A DNA stretch of 64,000 bases from JAHEJJ01 sp965212205 (lineage in GTDB: Bacteria; Bacteroidota; Bacteroidia; Flavobacteriales; Flavobacteriaceae): contig CBDBUX010000019.1 in assembly GCA_965212205.1 (NCBI GenBank), forward strand, positions 124,001 through 188,000. Direction: 5' to 3'. A program made the position numbers and the translations under genes. Of this stretch, positions 26,447 to 35,359 are shown one piece after another. Position 1 is the stretch's first letter, and every line of letters begins with the position of its first letter. The notes under the pieces were generated by a model, which did not search any database, was not told the origin of the DNA, and saw only the letters and a program-made list of their open reading frames with translations.

Positions 26447-26587
26447 CGAAAGCACAACAATGGCTATAATTCATTGTGGCTTTGTGCCACACCAAAATAA
26501 AAGTATAAATCAATGGCCGATTTCTGAGCGGAATAATCCTGCGGATGATTCCACAACGAAATCATAACCTGGACCGTTGGCATTCAT
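26447..26587 (+). repeat. attC-like site 9
   Basis: Left AAAGCACAACAATGGCTATAATTCA, right CGAAATCATAACCTGGACCGTTGGCAT. Long inner part (about 75 bp) including a GCGGAATAATCCTGCGGATGATT-like region also found in site 37. GTTGGCAT pairs with ATGCCAAC of site 10. Confidence 0.88.
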
Positions 26588-26602
26588 TTATAACAGATTA
26601 TT

Positions 26603-27187
26603 ATGAAACTTGGAAAACTACTTTGGACTACAGGTTCGATACTAATAAATATAACAATAGGAATATATATTTATTTATCAATTAAAGCACCCCTTGACCC
26701 TATTGAAAGACATAATTACATAAACGAAAATTGGGACGTATATGGAATGCACTGGAAAGCCGAATTTCTTTTTATGACAATGATAGCAGTAGGTGCCTTA
26801 TATTTTGCTTTTAATCTCAAAAAAGTGAGTTGGACAATTATTACAGTAGGACAACTAATCCTACTTTCCACGTATCCAATAATGCTTGGTGGATATCAAA
26901 ATACATCTTTTGAATTATCCCAAATGGCAAATCAAATTGCAACCGTAGTTTTTGTTTTTGGAAACCTCATCTTTTTAGGCGGACTATTAAAATTATATTT
27001 ATCAGACACCTATTTGAAGCAATGGTTGAAATGGATGGCAATAGTGCTTTCTGGAATTACATTTTTGACTTTTTTCGTTACGTTTATTGGAATTGCAAAC
27101 TGGAAACAAGCAATGATGGTCGGACCTTTAATCAATATCCTTTACCTAATAAATGCCTATTACGGAATTAAACTAGAAATTGATTAG
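26603..27187 (+). CDS. membrane protein of unknown function
   Basis: 194 aa with about five or six transmembrane helices (MKLGKLLWTTGSILINITIGIYIYL is cut here to its first part LLWTTGSILINITIGIYIY; others near residues 55-72, 80-97, 110-130, 142-163 and 170-190). Charged residues are few. No family recognised with confidence. Start lies 25 bp after the GTT of site 9. Confidence 0.7.
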   Translation: MKLGKLLWTTGSILINITIGIYIYLSIKAPLDPIERHNYINENWDVYGMHWKAEFLFMTMIAVGALYFAFNLKKVSWTIITVGQLILLSTYPIMLGGYQNTSFELSQMANQIATVVFVFGNLIFLGGLLKLYLSDTYLKQWLKWMAIVLSGITFLTFFVTFIGIANWKQAMMVGPLINILYLINAYYGIKLEID

Positions 27188-27195
27188 AAAAAACG

Positions 27196-27392
27196 AAATG
27201 CCAACAACGCCTATAATTAAGTGCTTGTTCTCCTTGGTCTGGGAACTTTTATTACATTTAAAAATGTTAATCAAGGCTATAATGATTTAACCCTGGCAAC
27301 CCTTTGTTCGCTGGATAATCGCACCAGCCAACGCGCAACGCTCACAAAGGCTGCCAAGCGCACCAAATCATAGCCTAGACCGTTAGGCTGCA
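27196..27392 (+). repeat. attC-like site 10
   Basis: Left ATGCCAACAACGCCTATAATTAA, right CCAAATCATAGCCTAGACCGTTAGGCTG; one of the longest (about 190 bp). GTTAGGCTG pairs exactly with CAGCCTAAC of site 11. Site 39 looks like an internally deleted relative (same GCACCAAATCATAGCC right arm). Confidence 0.88.
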
Positions 27393-27406
27393 TTATAAAC
27401 TAAATC

Positions 27407-28012
27407 ATGTCGCAAAAGGAATTTCTCAAAAAATGGATTCTGGCAAATACCTTGGGTTTCCTGATAGGTTATATACTCTATACTCCTATTGGCCATGGAA
27501 TTACAGGCAATCATGGATTTGAGTTAAACACTAATCAGATAATTGCCCATTGTATTGCGCTCTCAGTTGTAGCGCTGATTCTGGTCTTGTTCCAGAAGTC
27601 TGTCCTCAGGCATTTCATTTCCATTTCGAAGATTAGAATTGCCATAGCCATATCAGCATTCGTCATATTGTTTTGGTTTGGTTACTACCAAACAATTATA
27701 CCTGGCGAACTCGATTATGACATTTTGTTTGGTTATTTGGCTCTTGGAACTGGACTCTGGATTGGTTCATTATCTCCCAAAAAAAACATGTTCAAATGGC
27801 TGTTGGCCTTGCTTAGTTTTCCAATTGCCAGCTTTATTGGGGAAGTCATCCTTTTTATTATCTATTCAACCTTTGATCTCAACATGGACATTCAAAACAG
27901 TACGGTCAATCATATGGTTTTTTGGATAACTGTTGGTGTCTCGACTGGGATTATCGGCGGCTGGTTGAGCGGACTCATGCTCTATAAAATGCTGCCCAAA
28001 TCTCCGAAATAA
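27407..28012 (+). CDS. membrane protein of unknown function
   Basis: 201 aa, five to six transmembrane helices, glycine-rich first helix (LANTLGFLIGYILYTPIGHG) and small-residue-rich last helices (GVSTGIIGGWLSGLMLYKM). No family recognised. Single gene of its cassette, start 23 bp after the GTT of site 10. Confidence 0.7.
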   Translation: MSQKEFLKKWILANTLGFLIGYILYTPIGHGITGNHGFELNTNQIIAHCIALSVVALILVLFQKSVLRHFISISKIRIAIAISAFVILFWFGYYQTIIPGELDYDILFGYLALGTGLWIGSLSPKKNMFKWLLALLSFPIASFIGEVILFIIYSTFDLNMDIQNSTVNHMVFWITVGVSTGIIGGWLSGLMLYKMLPKSPK

Positions 28013-28014
28013 CG

Positions 28015-28147
28015 ACAGCCTAACAACGCGTATAGCTCATACCTTCGCGAAACACAAAAATTCATTACCTTTTATTTTAATAAATTTTCGTGTTACTTAC
28101 TCTGCTGGATTTAAGGCACGAGCCATACACGAACACGTTGTATGTAA
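28015..28147 (+). repeat. attC-like site 11
   Basis: Left CAGCCTAACAACGCGTATAGCTCAT, right GAGCCATACACGAACACGTTGTATGTA. Inner stem ACACAAAAATT/AAATTTTCGTGT as in site 3. GTTGTATGTA pairs exactly (10/10) with TACATACAAC of site 12. Confidence 0.9.
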
Positions 28148-28162
28148 TTAAAGCCAGAAACT

Positions 28163-29590
28163 ATGAAATTTAAAATCTTGATAATTACAATTTTCTTGTT
28201 CGCTTCATTTGCAGCTTCATCACAAGATAAACCCAATGTGGTCATAGTATTTATGGACAACTTTGGTTGGGGTGAACCTGGTTTTAATGGAGGTGGAATA
28301 ACACGTGGTGTTGAAACGCCTCAAATGGACAAACTAGCAGATGAAGGTTTACGTCTTACAAACTTCAATGTAGAGGTCCAGTGTACTCCTTCTCGTTCCG
28401 CCTTAATGACTGGGCGCTATGCGGTTCGCAGTGGGAATGGCACAGTTCCATTAGGAGAGGGCGTTTATGGTTTAGTTCAATGGGAAATAACAATGGCCGA
28501 AATATTGTCTAAAAATGGTTATGCCACTGGAATGTTTGGAAAATGGCATTTAGGTAGAACTGAAGGTAGATTTCCAACTGATCAAGGTTTTGATGAATGG
28601 TATGGTGTTCCAAATTCTACTGATGAGTCAACCTATTCTTCATTAAATGGCTTTAATCAAAGTGGTTTAAATGAGTCATATGTTATGAGTGCAACCAAAG
28701 GGAATGCACCTGAAAAAATAAGGCCTTATAGATTAGACTATCGTCCATTAATTGATCGTGATTTAACGGATAAAGCGATGGATTTTATGGAGAAAAGTGT
28801 AGACGATAAAAAACCATTCTTTCTTTACTTGCCCTATACTGCAACACACTTCCCAACCATGGCACACCCGGACTTTAAAGGGAAATCAGGTAATGGTGAA
28901 TGGGCGGACTTATTAATGCAAATTGACAGCTACTTAGGAGAGCTTCAGAATAAGATTAAGGAACTCGGAATAGAAGAGAATACCATTTTTATATTTACTG
29001 CTGATAACGGACCAGAAGCTCTAAACTATGGCAGTACTTCTATAACTGTGGAAGGTGCTTATCAAGGTTCTGCTGGTCCTTGGCGCGGGACACTTTTTAC
29101 AGGGTTTGAAGGAGCATTGAGAGTACCTTTTGTAATTAAATGGCCTAAAAAAATACAAGCAAATACTTCAAGTGATGAGATAGTTCATGCAATGGATTTA
29201 TTCCCAACAATTGCTGCCATTACCAAAAGTGAAACACCTCAAGATCGAGTGATTGATGGCATAGAAATGAGTGATTTTTTTCTAGGTAAATCAGAAGAAT
29301 CAGGTCGTGACGGATTCATTGTGTACATGGGTAATGACATTTTTGGTGTAAAGTGGAAAAATTGGAAGTTGCACTTTGAAGAGCAAGAAGCATGGAATAC
29401 AATAAAGCACACATATACAATGCCCAGAGTTTATAATTTATATGATGATCCACAAGAAAGAAACAATGTTCTTTTTCCTCATACATGGGTACCAAAAGCA
29501 GCATTAAAACAATTAGAGGAACATATTATTTCACTCAGGCAAAATCCTCCTATTCCAAATGGACAGAAAGATCCTTATGAACCCAAATAA
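28163..29590 (+). CDS. sulfatase (arylsulfatase family), exported
   Basis: 475 aa with signal peptide (ILIITIFLFASFAASSQ). Formylglycine site C74-T-P-S-R78, metal ligands in VVIVFMDNFGWGEPG and FIFTADNGPEALNYG, GKWHLG near 125-130 and HFPTMAHPDF. It would hydrolyse sulfate esters in the periplasm, for instance from algal polysaccharides, and needs a formylglycine-generating enzyme encoded elsewhere. The metal motif has MDNFG where many arylsulfatases have LADDLG. Largest enzyme-coding single-gene cassette of this half of the array. Confidence 0.9.
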   Translation: MKFKILIITIFLFASFAASSQDKPNVVIVFMDNFGWGEPGFNGGGITRGVETPQMDKLADEGLRLTNFNVEVQCTPSRSALMTGRYAVRSGNGTVPLGEGVYGLVQWEITMAEILSKNGYATGMFGKWHLGRTEGRFPTDQGFDEWYGVPNSTDESTYSSLNGFNQSGLNESYVMSATKGNAPEKIRPYRLDYRPLIDRDLTDKAMDFMEKSVDDKKPFFLYLPYTATHFPTMAHPDFKGKSGNGEWADLLMQIDSYLGELQNKIKELGIEENTIFIFTADNGPEALNYGSTSITVEGAYQGSAGPWRGTLFTGFEGALRVPFVIKWPKKIQANTSSDEIVHAMDLFPTIAAITKSETPQDRVIDGIEMSDFFLGKSEESGRDGFIVYMGNDIFGVKWKNWKLHFEEQEAWNTIKHTYTMPRVYNLYDDPQERNNVLFPHTWVPKAALKQLEEHIISLRQNPPIPNGQKDPYEPK

Positions 29591-29591
29591 A

Positions 29592-29667
29592 ACTACATAC
29601 AACAATGTGTATAGTGCATAGCACCCTTCGGGATGCTACGACACCATACACGGAACGTTGTAGCCAA
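29592..29667 (+). repeat. attC-like site 12
   Basis: TACATACAACAATGTGTATAG, hairpin TAGCA-cccTTCGgga-TGCTA with a TTCG loop, CCATACACGGAACGTTGTAGCCA. GTTGTAGCCA pairs exactly (10/10) with TGGCTACAAC of site 13. Confidence 0.9.
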
Positions 29668-29685
29668 TTTCAACAACAGCATCTT

Positions 29686-30159
29686 ATGAAAACTAAACGT
29701 ATATATTTATTAACTTTTTTAATAGCCTTAATCATAATGACAGGGTGCAAATCTGATAAGTCGGAATTAGATAAAATGGTTGAATTCGGACAAAAATATA
29801 CCGATGCTTGGAACAGTAAAGTGCCTGAAAAAATGGCTTCATTTTATGCAGAGGATGGAACACTGACTGTAAATAAAGGAACACCAGCAATCGGGAGAAA
29901 ACAATTAGCTGAAACTGCCAAAACATATATGGAAGCATTTCCTGATATGGAATTGACTATGGACAGTTTAACAGTTGAAAATGGAACTTATAGATATTAT
30001 TGGACTTTTAAAGGAACTAATACGGGACCAAACGGAACAGGAAATAAAGTTGATTTCAGCGGATTTGAAGAATGGATAATGAATGAAAAAGGACTCGTCC
30101 AAAACTCAATCGGAACTTACGATGCCGATGAATATGCAAGACAACTGAATGGAAATTAA
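29686..30159 (+). CDS. NTF2/SnoaL-like lipoprotein
   Basis: About 157 aa from MKTKRI (29686); an upstream ATG-like frame from 29605 reads through site 12 and is unlikely. Lipobox MTGC. NTF2-like fold: FGQKYTDAWNSKVPEKMASFYAEDGTL-type opening, AETAKTYMEAFPDMELTMDSL, WTFKGTNTGPNGTG, NSIGTYDADEYARQL ending. This is the ester-cyclase/SnoaL pattern. Substrate unknown. Confidence 0.85.
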   Translation: MKTKRIYLLTFLIALIIMTGCKSDKSELDKMVEFGQKYTDAWNSKVPEKMASFYAEDGTLTVNKGTPAIGRKQLAETAKTYMEAFPDMELTMDSLTVENGTYRYYWTFKGTNTGPNGTGNKVDFSGFEEWIMNEKGLVQNSIGTYDADEYARQLNGN

Positions 30160-30163
30160 AAAA

Positions 30164-30295
30164 ACTGGCTACAACAATGGCTATAATTCAGCTGAGAAGA
30201 ATTACTAATTATCGATTATTTATTATTTATTAGTAATCAATAATTTATAATCCGGCCTTGGCTGGCCAAATCATAGCCTAACCGTTGTGCTTCAC
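30164..30295 (+). repeat. attC-like site 13
   Basis: Left TGGCTACAACAATGGCTATAATTCA, right GCCAAATCATAGCCTAACCGTTGTGCTT. Middle has an AT-rich inverted repeat (ATTACTAATTAT .. TATTAGTAAT). GTTGTGCTT pairs with AAGCACAAC of site 14 across two genes. Confidence 0.88.
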
Positions 30296-30344
30296 TCAAA
30301 CTAAAAATGATCATTGTACTGTTTTATAACATAAAAAGTAGAAA

Positions 30345-30614
30345 ATGAAAGAATACATTGCATTGTTTGGTTTAATTGGTCTAATAGGATTGATACCATT
30401 CATTAAAAAAATACCGAAAGAAACGGAAGGAAGTAAAATACGATTATTAGGAGCACTTAGGTTATTAGGGTTGCTAGGTTTTTGGATCAGCCCTCTAGGC
30501 GCTTTTGGAGCATTTAGTGTTTGGAATCATCCTATTAAACCCATTTCAAAATTATCAAGACTTGGTTTTTTGGGAATAATAGGGTTGATAGTTCTGCTAA
30601 GTCACATCTTATAG
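30345..30614 (+). CDS. small hydrophobic membrane protein
   Basis: 89 aa, dominated by Gly/Leu/Ile helices (ALFGLIGLIGLIPFI, LLGALRLLGLLGFWIS, LGFLGIIGLIVLLSHIL), three likely transmembrane segments with repeated GLIGLI motifs. No family recognised. It shares its cassette with the SDR gene 104 bp downstream: no attC-like site lies between them. Confidence 0.65.
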   Translation: MKEYIALFGLIGLIGLIPFIKKIPKETEGSKIRLLGALRLLGLLGFWISPLGAFGAFSVWNHPIKPISKLSRLGFLGIIGLIVLLSHIL

Positions 30615-30718
30615 TATGAACGCATAATTAAGAAAGATAATAAACTATAAATATCATAGATTAATGGACAATTAAGAACATTATTTTAGCAAAAAAGTTA
30701 ATAATTACAAATTTAAAA

Positions 30719-31513
30719 ATGAGAACAAATGTAGTTACCGGTTCAGCCGGTGGAATGGGTAAAGCTATTCGTAAGTATTTAGAAAACAAAGGTGAGAAGG
30801 TTATTGGTGTTGATGTACGTGATGCCGAAGTTATTGCTGACTTGTCAACCATAGAAGGACGCAAAAAAATGATTGAGGACATAGATCAGCTATGTGGTGG
30901 AAAACTTAATGGCGTAGTTGCAGGAGCAGGGCTTTCAAACACTGCTGAAATTCCGGGTGATCTTATGACCAGTGTCAACTATTTTGGTGCCGTGGCAACG
31001 CTTGAGGATCTTCAACCTATGCTTGCCAAGGGTGATGCTCCAAGAGCAATTGCCATTGGTTCGAACTCAATGGCGGTCATACCTATCATACAGAAGCTTC
31101 TAGATTTGAACTCGGCTGGTGATGAAGTGGCTGCCAGAGCACTTTCAAATGAGTTTTCTCGTGAAGACCCAGGGGTTTATGCTACTTCTAAGTTCGCACT
31201 GGCACAATGGGTTAGAAAGCAAGCCATTACATCGGATTGGATTGGGAAAGGTATAGCATTGAATGTTATTGCCCCTGGACTTATTGCAACACCAATGAAT
31301 CCCGAAGAGAGGCAAGCAGGAGTATTAGCCCTAGGTGATGTTTACCCTATTCCTGCTGGCCGCGCTGGTACGGCAGAAGAAATTGCAGGATTGGTTGGAT
31401 ACCTACTTTCTGAAAGTGCAGGATTCTTTTCCGGATCAGTTATTACCATGGACGGTGGGACTGAATCTGAGATGCGAGGAAGTGGCAGCCCTACTCCTAT
31501 AACTTATGTTTAA
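30719..31513 (+). CDS. SDR-family oxidoreductase
   Basis: 264 aa short-chain dehydrogenase. Nucleotide-binding T7-GSAGGMG, VDVRDAE after strand 2 (prefers NAD(H)), IAIGSNSM serine and catalytic Y154-ATS-K158, then NVIAPGLIATPMN. It resembles 3-alpha-hydroxysteroid dehydrogenase-like SDRs, including an insertion between the serine and tyrosine motifs. The substrate is probably an alicyclic alcohol; not determinable. Confidence 0.88.
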   Translation: MRTNVVTGSAGGMGKAIRKYLENKGEKVIGVDVRDAEVIADLSTIEGRKKMIEDIDQLCGGKLNGVVAGAGLSNTAEIPGDLMTSVNYFGAVATLEDLQPMLAKGDAPRAIAIGSNSMAVIPIIQKLLDLNSAGDEVAARALSNEFSREDPGVYATSKFALAQWVRKQAITSDWIGKGIALNVIAPGLIATPMNPEERQAGVLALGDVYPIPAGRAGTAEEIAGLVGYLLSESAGFFSGSVITMDGGTESEMRGSGSPTPITYV

Positions 31514-31680
31514 TTATAGGGAAAGGATATAAATTTAATTATTGCAGCATCAATAATGCACTGGGAGTTATGTGCCCCCTGGTGAAAGTGCGTCCAGAGT
31601 AAAAGAAATTTCAAAAATGTCCCACGGCACAGGAGGGTGTGGAAAATGAGAACCAAAAAACGAAAAGAAAAATAACGCAC

Positions 31681-31752
31681 GAAAGCACAACAAGGTATAT
31701 AGTGCATACCCTTCGGGGTACGCACCATATACAAGCCGTTGGCAATATTTAA
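31681..31752 (+). repeat. attC-like site 14
   Basis: AAGCACAACAAGGTATATAGTG, hairpin around CCCTTCGGGG, CACCATATACAAGCCGTTGGCAAT. GTATAT/ATATAC L pairing. The core match with site 15 is weak. Preceded by about 165 bp (31514-31680) without a gene. Confidence 0.87.
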
Positions 31753-31784
31753 ATTATACTAAAAACAATAATGGTTCAAGAAAT

Positions 31785-32108
31785 ATGATCTTAAGAATTT
31801 GGCACGGATATACAACAAAGGCGAATGCAGATGTTTATGAAAACTTGTTGAAAACAGAAATTTTTCCCGGAATTGAGGATAAAAAAATTGCAGGATATAA
31901 GCGTATTCAGTTATTGCGAAGAGAACTTGAGCATGAAGTGGAATTTACAACGATAATGTGGTTCGAAAAGCTTGAATCTGTAATAGCGTTCGTTGGGGAG
32001 GACTATGAAACAGTATATGTGCCTGAAAAAGCGAGAAAGGTTCTAAGCAGATTTGACAACAAATCAGTCCACAGTGAATTGAGAGAGACATTGGATTATG
32101 AATTTTAA
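31785..32108 (+). CDS. ABM-like small protein
   Basis: 107 aa. Pattern ILRIWHGYTTKANADVYENLL then KKIAGYKRIQLLRRE and EFTTIMWFEKLESVIAFVG, VYVPEKARKVLSRFD: a dimeric alpha-beta barrel fold of the antibiotic-biosynthesis-monooxygenase type, in a variant often annotated as hypothetical. Function unknown. Confidence 0.75.
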   Translation: MILRIWHGYTTKANADVYENLLKTEIFPGIEDKKIAGYKRIQLLRRELEHEVEFTTIMWFEKLESVIAFVGEDYETVYVPEKARKVLSRFDNKSVHSELRETLDYEF

Positions 32109-32138
32109 TAGAATCAGTATATCCTAAGAGTAAAAAAC

Positions 32139-32207
32139 ATTGCACAAACATACCTATAATTCATCATGCCAAAGGCGAAGGTGGAGCAGGGACGGTTGGC
32201 AATTAAA
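32139..32207 (+). repeat. attC-like site 15 (degenerate)
   Basis: ATTGCACAAACATACCTATAATTCATCA at the left and GCAGGGACGGTTGGCAAT at the right; the right L box has been lost. Position between two genes and the TTGGCAAT match with site 16 support it. Confidence 0.6.
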
Positions 32208-32235
32208 TAGGAAATCACTCATAAAGCAAATAGCT

Positions 32236-33123
32236 ATGAATAGTTGCAAAACTGCTTGTTATATTGTGGTGTCATATCTATTAACCGCTTGCTCCTTCAA
32301 TGGAACATTTCATAGACCAAGTCAGATAGCTCCTATTACAGAGCTAACTCATTATTTGGCTGATAAAGATACCTTTCATATCGAGTACGACCAGCTTAGT
32401 GCAGAAATCATTTTAAAAGATTCCAGATTGAAGGTTATCAATCAAAATTATTCAATACGGAATAAATATTTTAGCGGTTATAGCGGTAATAAATTAAATG
32501 GTTGGCTTATAACTCCAAATAATATTGAGCCGGTGGCCACTATTTTACATTACCATGGAAGCGCAGGTAACTTGCTAACCCAATATCAATTGATAATTCC
32601 GCTCATTGAGTTTGGATATCGAATTTTCATATTCGACTATAGCGGGTATGGGTCTTCAGAAGGAACGTCTAGCCATGAGAGTGTGCTTCAGGATGCATAT
32701 TTGGCCCTGGAATATTTGCAAAAAGAAGAAATTAAGGATTCCAAATTAATTATTTATGGCCAATCATATGGCGGTTATTTAGCCACCATCGTTGGTTCCA
32801 ACCGTCAGCAGAAATTTGATGGGCTTGTAATTGAAGGTGCCTTTTCATCATTTAAGGAAGAAGCTAGGCATAAAGCTTCAATTTTTGGACATTTTGTGAA
32901 AAACGGATTTTTGGCAGATCTGGAAATAATGAAAAACTACAAACCCTTATTAGTCATTCATAGCAGGGAAGATCAAATGGTTCCAATAGGGCTCGGCAGA
33001 AAAATTTATGATAATGCAAATGATCCGAAAGAATTTTATGAGGTAAATGGGCCACATATTGGAGGATTAGAGAATTATTCAAAAGAAATTGCCTCTAGAA
33101 TTAATCAAATGGTTAATAATTAA
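32236..33123 (+). CDS. alpha/beta hydrolase (lipoprotein)
   Basis: About 295 aa from ATG 32236, chosen because a lipoprotein signal follows (VVSYLLTACSFN); the frame opens at 32140 inside site 15. Alpha/beta hydrolase of the BEM46/YfhR type: HYHGSAGN oxyanion region, GYGSSEG, nucleophile Ser in YGQSYGGY, Asp in HSREDQMVP and His in NGPHIGG. An acyl hydrolase of unknown substrate exposed at the periplasmic side. Confidence 0.85.
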   Translation: MNSCKTACYIVVSYLLTACSFNGTFHRPSQIAPITELTHYLADKDTFHIEYDQLSAEIILKDSRLKVINQNYSIRNKYFSGYSGNKLNGWLITPNNIEPVATILHYHGSAGNLLTQYQLIIPLIEFGYRIFIFDYSGYGSSEGTSSHESVLQDAYLALEYLQKEEIKDSKLIIYGQSYGGYLATIVGSNRQQKFDGLVIEGAFSSFKEEARHKASIFGHFVKNGFLADLEIMKNYKPLLVIHSREDQMVPIGLGRKIYDNANDPKEFYEVNGPHIGGLENYSKEIASRINQMVNN

Positions 33124-33128
33124 ATCTA

Positions 33129-33192
33129 TTGCCAAAACCGCCATTATCGCACCATGGACGGGAATCATAGTCAAAACCACTAAGTTTCATTT
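33129..33192 (+). repeat. attC-like site 16 (degenerate)
   Basis: TATTGCCAAAACCGCCATTATCG at the left, GGAATCATAGTCAAAACCACTAAGTTTC at the right, where a functional core would be GTTAAG. The altered GTT suggests this site is no longer active. Confidence 0.6.
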
Positions 33193-33255
33193 TGAAATAA
33201 AAAATGGTACTGGTCTCTCCTCTTCAATCTTTTTAAATATTACTTTGTAGTTGTT

Positions 33256-33627
33256 TTAAGCTCTTTCAAATCCAAATACTTTGGGCGCAAACGTGGCATT
33301 TAAACCCATTCCAATGGCAGCTTGTTTCATCTCTTCAGGAATTTCTCCACAGAATAAGAATTCACCTGGAACAGCAATTTCTAACAAGTGACTGAAATGA
33401 CCAGCTGCGGTTGTACCTAAATGAAATCCCACTGCATTGGCATCTGAAAAAAGATCCATCACAATTAGTGTAGATGAAGTCTCATCAAAATAACATTGAA
33501 CTTTTAATGCTCCCGGTTCATTAGATTTCATTTGGCTTTCTACCTCACGATAGATTGCTTTTAATTCTTCGGATTTTCCTTCTTTGGCAGTCCATTTATA
33601 TACTACCATTACTTCTTTATTTTCCAT
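33256..33627 (-). CDS. ABM-fold protein, minus strand
   Basis: About 123 aa from MENKEVMVVYKW (33627); the frame reaches 33660. ABM domain: VVYKWTAKEGKSEELKAIYR, PGALKVQCYFDETSSTLIVMDLF, GFHLGTTAAGHFSHLLEIAVPGEF. Divergent from the AraC-type regulator at 33762, with 134 bp between the starts, which suggests the regulator controls it. Its orientation is opposite to that of the array. Confidence 0.8.
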   Translation of the reverse strand: MENKEVMVVYKWTAKEGKSEELKAIYREVESQMKSNEPGALKVQCYFDETSSTLIVMDLFSDANAVGFHLGTTAAGHFSHLLEIAVPGEFLFCGEIPEEMKQAAIGMGLNATFAPKVFGFERA

Positions 33628-33713
33628 AATATTAATTTTTAGTAATTGATTACATAACAAATGTATGGCGTTTTAATATATTTTGCGCATGTCTTTTACG
33701 ACTACTTAGGGGG

Positions 33714-33744
33714 TTGATTCAGACATTTATTTGGTTTATATTTG
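33714..33744 (+). promoter_or_regulatory. predicted promoter of the AraC-type regulator
   Basis: TTG at 33714-33716 and TATATTTG at 33737-33744, spaced 20 bp, match the Bacteroidota promoter pattern; the ATG used is 17 bp downstream. This cassette thus carries its own promoter. Confidence 0.6.
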
Positions 33745-33761
33745 TAGGTAATTTGTTAATT

Positions 33762-34754
33762 ATGAAACACATTAGTGTTATTGTTCCATCAGGTAATAGC
33801 ATTGTAGATACTATCATTGCACCATTTAATATGCTTAATATGGCAAACTCCTATTATAAGAGGCTAAATGGACAAACGGAGAGTCTTTTTAAAATAGATT
33901 TAGTAGGGCTATCAAAAGAAGCGGTGGTTTATCAAGGCTTGTTTAGTGTTCAACCTACGGCCACAATTCATGAGATATCAAAAACCGATTTGATAATCAT
34001 TTCTCCAATAAGCGGAGAATTAGATAAAGAAATCGAAAATAATAAGGATTTTGTGAAATGGATTAAAACACAGAGAATTGAAAACGATTCTGAGATTGCG
34101 AGTTTATGTAAGGGTGCATTTATCTTGGCTGAAACTGGGTTGATAAACGGAAAATCCTGTGCTACACATTGGACTGTTCACGATATTTTCAAAAGCAAGT
34201 ATCCTGAAGTAAAACTGATTCCTGAAAAGATAATTTGTGAGGACAATGGTATATACTCTAGCGGAGGGGCATATTCAATTTTAAATTTCACACTATACCT
34301 AATAGAAAGGTATTTCGGAAGAGAAACCGCTATATGGTGTTCGAAGGTTGCCGAAATTGAATTTGATAGATTAAGCCAAAGTGAGTTTATTATTTTTAGT
34401 GGACAAAAAGACCATTCGGACGAGCCTATTAAAAAGGCTCAGATTTACATCGAAAGTAATTATACTGATAAATTGAACATTAATGAGATTGCCCAAATGG
34501 TAAACTTAAATGGGAGGAGTTTTTTGAGGAGATTTAAAAAAGCTACCGCCAATACTCCACTAGAGTACATACAGCGAGTAAAAGTTGAGGCTGCAAAAAA
34601 GAAATTGGAATCAACTACAAAGACGATTCTTGAAATTATGTATGGTATTGGGTACAATGACGAAAAGGCATTCAGAAACACTTTTCGAAAATATTCAGGA
34701 CTATCTCCCATAGAATACCGGAAAAAATATAATCGGGAAATGGCATTTGCATAA
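33762..34754 (+). CDS. GlxA-type AraC-family transcriptional regulator
   Basis: About 330 aa from MKHISVIVPSGN (33762). The N-terminal half is a DJ-1/PfpI-like domain (TDLIIISPISG, ASLCKGAFILAETGL with the nucleophile-elbow Cys, CATHWTVHDIF); the C-terminal half has two helix-turn-helix motifs (LNINEIAQMVNLNGRSFLRRFKK, divided here; and GYNDEKAFRNTFRKYSGLSPIEYR). The family senses small metabolites. Its partner is probably the divergent ABM gene. Confidence 0.88.
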   Translation: MKHISVIVPSGNSIVDTIIAPFNMLNMANSYYKRLNGQTESLFKIDLVGLSKEAVVYQGLFSVQPTATIHEISKTDLIIISPISGELDKEIENNKDFVKWIKTQRIENDSEIASLCKGAFILAETGLINGKSCATHWTVHDIFKSKYPEVKLIPEKIICEDNGIYSSGGAYSILNFTLYLIERYFGRETAIWCSKVAEIEFDRLSQSEFIIFSGQKDHSDEPIKKAQIYIESNYTDKLNINEIAQMVNLNGRSFLRRFKKATANTPLEYIQRVKVEAAKKKLESTTKTILEIMYGIGYNDEKAFRNTFRKYSGLSPIEYRKKYNREMAFA

Positions 34755-34823
34755 CTTTAATTTGAATAGAGCACGAAGCCTGACATTGTAGGGCATTAAT
34801 ATGAAATTATTATATCTATACAC

Positions 34824-35282
34824 ATGAAACATTACTCATTACTTCTAAAGACATCAGCTATTCTATGGATCATTTGGGGCCTTGTACATATCCTTGCAGG
34901 AGTTATGATTATGAAAGGCCCATTAACAGGAGATATAAGTTCATCTTTTATAGCCATTGCCGATGCGGTAGAGCCTTCAACTTTGCAAATTGAATATCCG
35001 GAAGCTGTAGGAGCAGTTATAGATCAGCATGGATTCAACTTATTCTGGATTGGTATTGTAACATTTATATGCGCGTTCTATGTGTGGAAAGGAAAGAAAA
35101 ATGCCATTTTCTTAGCTGCAATAACTGGCGGTTTAGCAGATTTAGGGTATTTTCTCTTTATGGATTTAGGTGGTTATGTCAACTTCGTACCTGGAACACT
35201 AATGACCATTTTTTCAGCAACCGCTATAATATTAAGTTTCTACGCTCATTTTAAAACTAGAGGTTCGATTTCTGAAAAATAA
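34824..35282 (+). CDS. four-helix membrane protein of unknown function
   Basis: 152 aa with four transmembrane helices (near residues 10-28, 70-86, 92-110 and 118-142) and a conserved-looking QHGFNLFW loop. It resembles small membrane proteins of the DUF4064/acyltransferase-like group only loosely. It follows the AraC gene by 69 bp with no site between, so it shares that cassette. Confidence 0.7.
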   Translation: MKHYSLLLKTSAILWIIWGLVHILAGVMIMKGPLTGDISSSFIAIADAVEPSTLQIEYPEAVGAVIDQHGFNLFWIGIVTFICAFYVWKGKKNAIFLAAITGGLADLGYFLFMDLGGYVNFVPGTLMTIFSATAIILSFYAHFKTRGSISEK

Positions 35283-35285
35283 AAA

Positions 35286-35356
35286 CCGCCCTTCAACAGC
35301 AGCTATAATCCCGCATGCGGTGAGACAGGTTCATTAAGCCAACCGTTAGCATCAAA
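35286..35356 (+). repeat. attC-like site 17 (degenerate)
   Basis: CGCCCTTCAACAGCAGCTATAATCCCG at the left and CATTAAGCCAACCGTTAGCATC at the right. AGCTAT/.AAGCC pairing is partly lost, the GTTAGC core is intact. Confidence 0.65.
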
Positions 35357-35359
35357 TGC

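Noticed and set aside
29605..29685. An N-terminal extension of the NTF2 lipoprotein reading through site 12
   Set aside because: These codons come from the palindrome; the ATG at 29686 gives a proper lipoprotein signal.
30615..30718. An attC-like site between the small membrane gene and the SDR gene
   Set aside because: No half-site found, and the cores of sites 13 and 14 match each other directly.
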